DNA from: an uncultured Clostridia bacterium
Lineage (GTDB): Bacteria; Bacillota; Clostridia; Christensenellales; Aristaeellaceae
Direction: 5' to 3'
NCBI GenBank assembly: GCA_934630975.1
Contig: CAKTXH010000048.1
Location: 1 to 16,436, forward strand
Length of the DNA: 16,436 bases
Every line of letters starts with the position of its first letter. Position 1 is the first letter of the stretch. The notes below the pieces were generated by a model, which saw only the letters and a list, made by a program, of their open reading frames with translations, searched no databases and was not told where the DNA came from. Made by a program: the position numbers and the translations under genes. Below are positions 1 through 6,324 of the stretch, one piece after another.

Positions 1-2414
1 TCCACCGTCTTTTTCATGTTCTTGATGCTTTCCTTGTGCCCCACGCCGAAGCGCTGCTCCTCATCGACGATGAGCAGCCCGAGGTTTTTGAACTGCACAT
101 CCTTCGCCAGCAGCCTGTGCGTGCCGACGATGATGTCGATTTCGCCGTCCTTGAGGCGGCGCAGGCTCTCCTTCTGCTCCTTGGCCGAGCGGAAGCGGCT
201 GAGCACGTCCGCGTGCACCGGGAAGCCCTCCATGCGCCGCATCAGCGTGTTGTAATGCTGCTGGGCGAGGATGGTCGTCGGCGCGAGGATGGCGACCTGC
301 TTGCCGTCCATCACGGCCTTGAACGCCGCGCGCAGCGCAACCTCCGTCTTGCCGTAACCCACGTCGCCGCAGAGCAGCCTGTCCATCGGCTGGTCGCGCT
401 CCATGTCGCGCTTGATCTCCTCCGTGGCTTGCAGCTGGTCGGGCGTTTCGTCGTAGGGAAAGTTCTCTTCAAACTCCTGCTGCCACGGCGTATCCGGCCC
501 GAAGGCATAACCCTTGTTCTTCTGCCGCTCGGCGTAGAGCTTCACGAGGTCGAAGGCCAGCTCTTTGAGGCTCTCGCGCACCTTCGATTTCTGCTTGTCC
601 CAATCCTTGCCGCCCAGCCGCGAGAGCTTGGGCGCGGTGCCTTCGCCGCCGCCGATGTATTTCTGGATGCGGTCGAGGTGATCCACCGGGATATACAGCT
701 TGTCGCTGCCGAGGTACTGCACCAGCAGGTAATCGCGGCTCGCGCCCTCGCTGGTCAGGCGCTTGGTGCCCTGATAGATGCCGATGCCGTGCGTCTCGTG
801 CACGACGTAATCGCCGACGTTCAAATCGGTGAAGGAGGCGATCTTGCTGCCCTGCTGCTTCTTGGGCTTGCCCTTGGCGCTCTTCGCGCCGTAAACGTCG
901 CCGCTGGCGATGACGGCCACCTTGATTTCCGGGTACTGGAAGCCGCCGGAGAGCGTCAGCGGATAAATGCGGCATTCGCCCTTCTGCGGCGCGGCCGCGC
1001 CCAGCTCGTCAAACGCCGCCTTCACGCCCTCGTCCTCGAAGGATTGGCGCATGCGTTCGCCGCGCGCCGTGCCGCCGGAGAGCACCAGAATCCGCCAGCC
1101 ATCCTGCTGCCAGCGCGTGAAATCGGCGCACATGTCGTGCGTCCGCCCGCCGTAGTTGCCCGCGCCCATGCCGCCCATCTGACACAGCAGCGTCGGCTTG
1201 AGCTTTTCCACCGGGCGCAGAATCGTCGTCAGCGCGAGCATCGTCGTTTCGCGCATGGCCGAAAGCGCTTCGTCCTGCGTCAGCATCAGGGTGTGCTGCT
1301 CGGGCAGCGCCTCGCCGCGCTCGAGCGCCGCGGTTATCGCCTGGTCAAACTCGCCGGTTCGGCTGTCCATGCGGGCAAAGAGCGCTTCCGGCTCGTCGAG
1401 CACGACGATCGGGCGGTTCATGTAATCCAGAATCGTCTCCGTATGCGCGTAGAGCAGGTTGATGAATTTTTCGAGCATGCGGCTGCTCACGCCGTTTTGC
1501 ATCTGGCTGACCGCCGCGCGCAGCTTTTCGCCGAAGCGCTCCATCGTGCGGTTTTCGCGCGTGAACGCTTCCGGCGCGGCGATTTCGCCTTCCTCCAGCG
1601 GCAAATCCGCCAAAGACGCGTCGTCGTCTTTTTTCGTTTCGCCCTTCTGGGCGACGGCCTCCTGCCGCGCCAGCGCTTCCAGCAGCAGGCGGGCGAGTTC
1701 TTCCGTGCCTTCCTGCGGCACGGGCGCTTCGCTCGCGGGCGGGATGACGACCTCCTGCATGTTGCCCTGGCTGCGCTGGCTCATCACATCGACCGCGCGG
1801 ATGGAATCCAGCTCGTCGTCGAAAAACTCGATGCGCACCGCGCTCAGCGCGTCGGCGGGGTATACGTCGATGATCCCGCCGCGCACGGAGAACTGACCCT
1901 TGCCCTCGACCATGTATTCCCGCGTGTAGCCCGCCGCGAGCAGCCGTTCAATGAGCTGATCAATCGGCGTCACGTCGCCCACGCGCAGGGAGATCGTGTT
2001 CCGGCTGAATACCTCGCGCGGCATCATGCGGTGGAGCATCGCGTCCGCCGGGGCGACAATCGCGCGCGCATCGCCGCTGAGCACCTTTCGCATCGCCTCG
2101 ATGCGGCGATAGGCCACCTCGCGGCTGGCCGCCACATCCTGATAGAAGGTGATTTCCCTCGCGGGGAGCAGGCTCACGCCGCCGCCCAGCAGCGCGGAAA
2201 CATCCTCCATCGTCTGCGTCGCGCTGCGCTCGCTGTCGCACAGGAAAAGCAGCGGTCTGCCCGTTCTCGCGGCCAGCGCGCAGGCCGCGTGCACCTTCTG
2301 CGCCCCCGCCATGCCGCTGGCCGCGATCACCGCGCCGCTCTTTCGGCTTTCTTCCGCCATCTGCTCAAACGGCTTGTAGCCCTCGAGCACATCAAAGAGA
2401 AAATGCGTTTGCAT
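1..2414 (-). CDS. mfd: Transcription-repair coupling factor Mfd, N-terminal 804 residues (3' end outside window)
   Basis: Mfd removes RNA polymerase stalled at DNA lesions and recruits UvrA. The reading frame is open from ATG at 2414 to the window edge, so the C-terminal third (usual length about 1150-1180 residues) is missing. Visible in order: a UvrB-like N-terminal region (about 1-340) containing FSVRGGIIDVYP; a charged linker around 290-320; the RNA-polymerase-interacting domain near residue 530 (DYVVHETHGIGIYQG); then the helicase, with Walker A GDVGYGKTE starting at 683, a VGTHRLL motif, and the motif II box DEEQ at 784-787. The sequence stops before motif III. The start is supported by AAGGTG six bases upstream, and the frame agrees at both ends. 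It lies downstream of pth, the conserved Firmicute order, but a palindromic repeat separates them and no fin (yabK) gene is present. Identification is firm. Confidence 0.97.
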   Translation of the reverse strand, partial: MQTHFLFDVLEGYKPFEQMAEESRKSGAVIAASGMAGAQKVHAACALAARTGRPLLFLCDSERSATQTMEDVSALLGGGVSLLPAREITFYQDVAASREVAYRRIEAMRKVLSGDARAIVAPADAMLHRMMPREVFSRNTISLRVGDVTPIDQLIERLLAAGYTREYMVEGKGQFSVRGGIIDVYPADALSAVRIEFFDDELDSIRAVDVMSQRSQGNMQEVVIPPASEAPVPQEGTEELARLLLEALARQEAVAQKGETKKDDDASLADLPLEEGEIAAPEAFTRENRTMERFGEKLRAAVSQMQNGVSSRMLEKFINLLYAHTETILDYMNRPIVVLDEPEALFARMDSRTGEFDQAITAALERGEALPEQHTLMLTQDEALSAMRETTMLALTTILRPVEKLKPTLLCQMGGMGAGNYGGRTHDMCADFTRWQQDGWRILVLSGGTARGERMRQSFEDEGVKAAFDELGAAAPQKGECRIYPLTLSGGFQYPEIKVAVIASGDVYGAKSAKGKPKKQQGSKIASFTDLNVGDYVVHETHGIGIYQGTKRLTSEGASRDYLLVQYLGSDKLYIPVDHLDRIQKYIGGGEGTAPKLSRLGGKDWDKQKSKVRESLKELAFDLVKLYAERQKNKGYAFGPDTPWQQEFEENFPYDETPDQLQATEEIKRDMERDQPMDRLLCGDVGYGKTEVALRAAFKAVMDGKQVAILAPTTILAQQHYNTLMRRMEGFPVHADVLSRFRSAKEQKESLRRLKDGEIDIIVGTHRLLAKDVQFKNLGLLIVDEEQRFGVGHKESIKNMKKTV

Positions 2415-2426
2415 CGTTACACCTTT

Positions 2427-2549
2427 ACCCTTCCACCGCTCACGCGGTTCCCCTCCCCTTAAAAGGGGAGGTTATGGGCTTCATTCCGAATCGCTTATAC
2501 AACCCCTAGCTCCCCTTTTAAGGGGAGCTGTCCGTGAGGACTGAAGGGT
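2427..2549. repeat. Palindromic intergenic repeat, copy 1 (pth-mfd gap)
   Basis: This 123-base element begins ACCCTTCCACCGCTCACGCG and ends GAAGGGT, giving 7-base inverted ends. Inside are two self-complementary blocks, CCTCCCCTTAAAAGGGGAGG and AGCTCCCCTTTTAAGGGGAG, so the element can fold on either strand. It fills nearly the whole gap between the pth stop and the mfd start. It belongs to the same family as the elements at 12226-12371 and 16076-16250. No T tract follows the hairpins on the minus strand, so it is not obviously a terminator here. Confidence 0.8.
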
Positions 2550-2558
2550 GAACCCAAA

Positions 2559-3128
2559 TTAAATTGGCGCGTTCGCCATGCGCATGGCGCTTTCCATCCC
2601 GTTCTTCATCCAATCCTCCACCACGTCCGCCGCGCGCAGGAACGCGTCAAACTGCGTCTTGCGATCCGCTTCGGTCTGGTAGTGGCTGAGCACCCAGTCG
2701 GCCAGCTCCCAGCCCTCCGGCTTTTTGCCCACGCCGACGCGCAGCCGCGGGAAGTCCTGCCTGCCCAAAAGGCCGATCACCGAGCGCATGCCGTTATGCG
2801 TGCCCGCGCTGCCCTTTTCGCGCATGCGCAGCTTGCCCAGCGGCAGGTCGATATCGTCGTAGATGACCATCAGGTGATCCATCTCCGGCTTATACCAGCT
2901 GACCAGCTCCGTCACGCACTGGCCGGAGAGGTTCATGAACGTCTGCGGCTTGACGAGCGCCAGCTTTTCCCCGCCGACAAAGCCCTCGCCGATCAGCCCG
3001 TGCATCGCGTTTTTGGTGAGCTGAATATGATTTTTTTCGCTGAGCACGTCGATCACGTCAAACCCGACGTTATGCCGCGTTCTGGCGTATTCCTTACCCG
3101 GGTTGCCCAATCCGACCACAATGAACAT
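2559..3128 (-). CDS. pth: Peptidyl-tRNA hydrolase
   Basis: Pth cleaves the ester bond of peptidyl-tRNAs dropped from stalled ribosomes and so recycles tRNA in the cytoplasm. At 189 residues it has normal family length. The signature residues are present: N9 in GLGNPG, the catalytic base H19 in RHNVGFD, N66 in KPQTFMNLSG, D91 in YDDIDLP, and N112 in GTHNGMRS. The last motif is usually GGHNGL(R/K), so one glycine is replaced by Thr. The start ATG is preceded by GGAGG seven bases upstream. It lies between purR and mfd on the same strand, matching the purR...pth(spoVC)-mfd order of B. subtilis. An imperfect hairpin (3158-3185) sits in its leader. Confidence 0.98.
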   Translation of the reverse strand: MFIVVGLGNPGKEYARTRHNVGFDVIDVLSEKNHIQLTKNAMHGLIGEGFVGGEKLALVKPQTFMNLSGQCVTELVSWYKPEMDHLMVIYDDIDLPLGKLRMREKGSAGTHNGMRSVIGLLGRQDFPRLRVGVGKKPEGWELADWVLSHYQTEADRKTQFDAFLRAADVVEDWMKNGMESAMRMANAPI

Positions 3129-3210
3129 ATATGCCTCCGTTTCCCAAAACAGCCTATGCGGGAACGCCGCCGAGGGCGCTCCCGCTGAAAAAAAGCTGAT
3201 TGTTCGTTTT

Positions 3211-4044
3211 TTATTTCCCAGCCGCCTGCGTCAGCCAGTTCGCCGGGCGGATGACCGCGCTGCCCGCGCTCTCGTCCGTGTCCTCGATGACCAGCAGGCT
3301 CTTCACGCCGTCCAGCCGCTTCTTCGCCGGTTCCTGCGTGGAAATCAGCACGCACACACCGACCACCGTGACCGAGAATTCGCGCATCATGTCCACCATG
3401 CCGCGCGCCGTGCCGCCCGCGCGCATGAAATCGTCCACAATCAGCGCGCGCTGGCCTTCCTTGACCGCGCGGCGGGAAAGGCTCATCGTCTCCACCCGGC
3501 TGCCCGAGCCAGAGAGATAGTTGATGTTCACCGCCGGGCCTTCATAGACCTTGCTGTCCCGGCGCACAATGACCGTCGGCACGCCGAGCGCACGCGCCGT
3601 CATCATCGCAATCGGGATGCCCTTGGTCTCCATCGTCAGCACGAAATCCGGCTCCGCGCGGTAAAACTGGGAAGCGATGATCGTGCCCATCCGCTCCACC
3701 ACGTCCGGCATGGCCAGAATATCCGCCATGTAGATGAACCCGCCCGGCAGAACGCGCCCCGGCGCTGCCAGCATCTGCGCCAGATCCTTCACCGTGCGGT
3801 AAGCGTCCTCCGGCGCGAGCACCGGACGGTAGCGAACGCCGCCGGCCGCGCCGGTCACCGTGTCGAGCTGACCCAAATGGAACTGCGCGAACACCCCGCG
3901 CAGAATGTCGATATCCTCGCTGAGCGTGGACTTCGCCGCGCCGAACATCTCGCAGAATGTGCCGAGCGTGAAGATTTTATTCGGGGATTCCACCAGAATC
4001 CGTGTCATGGCGGCAAGTCGCTCGTTGCGGCGGATGCGGTCCAT
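3211..4044 (-). CDS. purR: Purine operon repressor PurR (Bacillus type)
   Basis: This is a Bacillus-type PurR: a DNA-binding repressor of purine genes that releases DNA when PRPP binds. Residues 1-75 form the winged-helix part (FCEMFGAAKSTLSEDI and TGAAGGVRY, both close to B. subtilis PurR). Residues 75-277 form the phosphoribosyltransferase-like domain, with LPGGFIYMADIL, the MSLSRR segment, and the PRPP loop LIVDDFMRAGGTA at 201-213. I chose the ATG at 4044 because GGGAGG lies seven bases before it. The in-frame TTG at 4059 and ATG at 4050 lie inside or directly on that ribosome binding site. The gene diverges from murC and could autoregulate from the shared intergenic region. It is unrelated to the LacI-family PurR of enterobacteria. 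Confidence 0.96.
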   Translation of the reverse strand: MDRIRRNERLAAMTRILVESPNKIFTLGTFCEMFGAAKSTLSEDIDILRGVFAQFHLGQLDTVTGAAGGVRYRPVLAPEDAYRTVKDLAQMLAAPGRVLPGGFIYMADILAMPDVVERMGTIIASQFYRAEPDFVLTMETKGIPIAMMTARALGVPTVIVRRDSKVYEGPAVNINYLSGSGSRVETMSLSRRAVKEGQRALIVDDFMRAGGTARGMVDMMREFSVTVVGVCVLISTQEPAKKRLDGVKSLLVIEDTDESAGSAVIRPANWLTQAAGK

Positions 4045-4086
4045 GTCCATCCCTCCCAAATACGAATGTTAAAGTGATTTTGCTCT

Positions 4087-4115
4087 ATTATAATTCAGCT
4101 TTTCAAATAAATAAA
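4087..4115 (-). promoter_or_regulatory. Probable sigma-A promoter of purR
   Basis: On the minus strand a perfect -10 box TATAAT lies at 4092-4087. A weak -35 candidate TTTATT lies at 4115-4110 with a 17-base spacer. The surroundings are strikingly AT-rich compared with the flanking genes. The position, about 45 bases before the purR start, is suitable. Confidence 0.55.
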
Positions 4116-4135
4116 GCCCTGAATTTCACTTTTTT

Positions 4136-4168
4136 CCGAATTTTATCACAGTTTATCAAAACGTTCAG
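4136..4168. promoter_or_regulatory. Candidate PurBox-like inverted repeat between purR and murC
   Basis: CCGAATTTT at 4136-4144 and AACGTTCAG at 4160-4168 form an imperfect inverted pair separated by 15 bases. As I recall it, the B. subtilis PurBox is a CCGAACATT-like arm pair about 16-17 bases apart; each arm here differs at two positions. The site lies just upstream of the purR promoter and about 20 bases before the murC -35 box. Autoregulation of purR is an inference. The right arm breaks the usual TTCG core, so confidence is low. Confidence 0.25.
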
Positions 4169-4186
4169 CTTTTTTTCGCTTTTTGG

Positions 4187-4216
4187 TTGATTGCCGGGCG
4201 CGGCCGGGCGTATAAT
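4187..4216 (+). promoter_or_regulatory. Probable sigma-A promoter of murC
   Basis: TTGATT at 4187-4192 and a perfect TATAAT at 4211-4216 are separated by 18 bases. The spacer is unusually GC-rich. It lies about 43 bases before the murC start codon, with AAGGAGG at 4246-4252. Confidence 0.7.
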
Positions 4217-4258
4217 AAAGAGGAAAACAGACTTCTTTTCTTGCTAAGGAGGCGCTTT

Positions 4259-5641
4259 ATGCCGCATATCAAAGATTATACGGGCAAGCGCGCGCACCTG
4301 ATCGGCATCGGCGGCAGCTCCATGAGCGGTCTGGCCGGGATGCTGGTCAAGCTCGGCGTGCGCGTCACGGGTTCGGATTCCGCCCGTTCCTATATGACCG
4401 ACGCGCTCGAGCAGTCGGGGATTCACGTGTTCATCGGCCAGCGCGCAGAGAACGTCGATGGCGCGGATATCGTCATCTATTCCGCCGCCATCGCGAAGGA
4501 TAACCCCGAACGCATGCGCGCCGAGGAACTGGGTATCCCGCAGATGGAGCGCGCCACGCTGCTCGGTCAGCTCATGGAGGGCTACCGCCACGCCATCAAC
4601 GTCTGCGGCACGCACGGCAAAACCACCACCACCTCCATGATCGCCGAAGTGCTGCTGGATACGGGCTTTGACCCGACCGTGCACATCGGCGGCCAGCTCG
4701 ATTATATCGGCGGCAGCACCCGCGTCGGCGGGCACGATACCTTCGTCGTCGAAGCCTGCGAGTTCAACGCCAGCTTTCTGCACTTTCACCCGACCATCGC
4801 CGTCGTCACCAACATCGAGGAGGATCACCTCGATTTCTACAAGGATATCGACGATATCGCCCACGCCTTCGCCAAGTTCTGCGCCCTCCTGCCGGAGAGC
4901 GGCACGTGCATCGGCAACGGCGACGACCCGCGCGTCGCGGCGCTGCTGCAAAAGCAGACCTGCCGCACGGTCAGCTATGGCTTTGGCGAAACGAACCAGT
5001 GGCAGCCGCTGAGCCTCGCCTATGACGAGACCGGCTGCGCGGAATTCGATTTCGGCTTTGAGGGCAGGCCGCTTGCGCACGTTCACCTGCTCGTGCCGGG
5101 CGAATTCAACGTCATGCACGCGCTGGCGACGATGGCCGCGTGCGTCGAAGCGGGCGCTCAGCCGGAGGCCGTCGCTGCGTCGCTTGCGCGCTTTGCCGCG
5201 CCGCACCGCCGGTTTGAATACACCGGCACCGTCTGCGGCGTGAAGCTCTATACCGACTACGGCCATAACCCCGCCGAGATGCACAGCGCGCTGGAAAACG
5301 CCGTCCATCAGCCGCATAAGCGCCTGTTCGCCGTCATGCAGCCGCACACCTATTCCCGCGTGAAGACGCTGTTTCAGGATTATATCCATTGCTGCGACCT
5401 CGCCGACGAGGTGCTGGTCACGGATATTTTCGCCGCGCGCGAAAAAGACCCCGGCGATATCCACGCGACCATGCTCGTTGAGGCCATGCGGAAGGAGGGC
5501 GTGCCCGCGCATTACACCCCGACCTTCGACGATGCGGAAGCCTATCTGCGCGCGCATTGGCAGCCCGGCGACCTAGTCATCACCATGAGCTGCGGCAATA
5601 TCAACCTGCTCAACGCGCAGCTTCAGCAGCACGGGGATTAA
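4259..5641 (+). CDS. murC: UDP-N-acetylmuramate--L-alanine ligase MurC
   Basis: MurC is the ATP-dependent ligase that adds the first amino acid, L-alanine, to UDP-MurNAc in cytoplasmic peptidoglycan precursor synthesis. The product is 460 residues, normal for the family. The N-terminal UDP-binding domain shows GIGGSSMSGLAG (16-27). The central ATP-binding domain has CGTHGKTTTT (116-125) and the EACEFNASF...NIEEDHLD stretch characteristic of MurC. The C-terminal domain has HRRFEYTG, DYGHNP (333-338) and QPHTYSR. I chose the ATG at 4259 because AAGGAGG ends six bases upstream; longer in-frame readings would start at or upstream of the promoter. It is transcribed alone from its own promoter and ends at a terminator. 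Its position beside purR matches the murC-purR neighbourhood of other Clostridia. Confidence 0.98.
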   Translation: MPHIKDYTGKRAHLIGIGGSSMSGLAGMLVKLGVRVTGSDSARSYMTDALEQSGIHVFIGQRAENVDGADIVIYSAAIAKDNPERMRAEELGIPQMERATLLGQLMEGYRHAINVCGTHGKTTTTSMIAEVLLDTGFDPTVHIGGQLDYIGGSTRVGGHDTFVVEACEFNASFLHFHPTIAVVTNIEEDHLDFYKDIDDIAHAFAKFCALLPESGTCIGNGDDPRVAALLQKQTCRTVSYGFGETNQWQPLSLAYDETGCAEFDFGFEGRPLAHVHLLVPGEFNVMHALATMAACVEAGAQPEAVAASLARFAAPHRRFEYTGTVCGVKLYTDYGHNPAEMHSALENAVHQPHKRLFAVMQPHTYSRVKTLFQDYIHCCDLADEVLVTDIFAAREKDPGDIHATMLVEAMRKEGVPAHYTPTFDDAEAYLRAHWQPGDLVITMSCGNINLLNAQLQQHGD

Positions 5642-5669
5642 CTCCTTCCGTCACAACTTCGTTGTGCCA

Positions 5670-5695
5670 CCTCCCTCAAAGAGGGAGGCCTTTTT
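5670..5695 (+). terminator. Intrinsic terminator of murC
   Basis: An 8-bp perfect stem, CCTCCCTC (5670-5677) with GAGGGAGG (5681-5688), has a three-base loop and is followed by CCTTTTT. Just before it, CACAAC-TTC-GTTGTG (5652-5666) forms a second small hairpin. Together they resemble the CTCCCTC/GAGGGAG repeats seen elsewhere in the window, so the terminator may derive from a repeat. Confidence 0.85.
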
Positions 5696-5724
5696 CACAT
5701 TTTACCGTTTCTTTGGAGGGTTTC

Positions 5725-6207
5725 ATGTCTTCTCTTTCCGCCGTCCTCAAGGCCCGCGCCGCCCTTGCCGATTTCACGCCCCTGCTGACCGACTGCGGCC
5801 GCCTCTGCGCGGGCGCATGCTGCAAGGGCGACGAGCAGACGGGCATGCTCCTCTTTCCCGGGGAAGACGCGCTGTTCGCGTCCTGCGCGTTCGGCCGCGT
5901 CCTCCCGGCGAATTTCGCTCTGGCTGGCCGCCCCGTAAGCCTCTTCGTCTGCGACGGCATATGCGCCCGCGAAGAGCGTCCGCTGGCCTGCCGCCTGTTT
6001 CCGCTCTTTCTGCATTTCAAAAAAGACGGAACCCCGCGCGTCAAGCTGGATAACCGCGCGAAGTCCGTCTGTCCGTTATGCAGTTACGGCCTTGTCGGCC
6101 TGCGGGCGGAATTCGTTTCCGCCGCGAAAGACGCTTACGCCGCGTTGATGAAGGATGACGAATGTGCCGCGTTCCTTCGCGCGCTGGATGACGCGTTCCG
6201 TTTATAA
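5725..6207 (+). CDS. YkgJ/UPF0153-like cysteine-cluster protein
   Basis: This is a 160-residue protein of the zinc/iron-chelating CxxCxxCC-type family; its biological role is not established. Cysteines are arranged as C24-x3-C28-x3-C32-C33, then C76 and C80, then C89 in the family hallmark RPLACRLFPL, and C116/C119 in VCPLC. This supports a metal or Fe-S binding site. No signal peptide or membrane segment is visible, so it is probably cytoplasmic. The ATG at 5725 follows GGAGG by five bases. It lies after the murC terminator and runs convergently toward the lipoprotein gene, so it is probably transcribed alone or by readthrough from murC. The family assignment rests mainly on the cysteine spacing and the RPxxCRxFP motif. 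Confidence 0.8.
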   Translation: MSSLSAVLKARAALADFTPLLTDCGRLCAGACCKGDEQTGMLLFPGEDALFASCAFGRVLPANFALAGRPVSLFVCDGICAREERPLACRLFPLFLHFKKDGTPRVKLDNRAKSVCPLCSYGLVGLRAEFVSAAKDAYAALMKDDECAAFLRALDDAFRL

Positions 6208-6324
6208 CCCCTCACAACTTCTGCCAAATGGCTCCCTTTTTGAGAGCATGGAGCTTGCCGCCCGCTGTGCGGGAAACAGGCAGGCGGAATGCCGAAGGTC
6301 TGTCAGCGAAGCTGACTGAAGGAG
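6208..6324. repeat. Composite palindromic repeat between convergent genes
   Basis: The gap between two stop codons is filled with repeat-like sequence. A GTCAGC-GAA-GCTGAC hairpin lies at 6302-6316, and the same hairpin recurs at the end of the 16076-16250 element. A GGCTCCCTTTTTGAGAGC block lies near its left end, and GC-rich inverted segments (GCCGCCCGC...GCGGG) lie between. It sits directly after the stop of each convergent gene and may serve as a bidirectional transcription end. No strong T tract is visible. Confidence 0.55.

Noticed and set aside
36..2462. 808-codon open frame on the plus strand
   Set aside because: It is antisense to mfd, whose translation matches the family throughout; the plus-strand product is His/Arg/Leu-rich with no domain, typical of the complement of a GC-rich gene.
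3158..3185. Hairpin GCGGGAACGCC/GGCGCTCCCGC between purR and pth as a terminator
   Set aside because: It can fold, but no T run follows on either strand (the T run on the minus strand precedes it), so purR-pth readthrough is more likely.
4244..5557. 437-codon minus-strand frame opposite murC
   Set aside because: murC has all its motifs in the other strand; this frame has no family resemblance.
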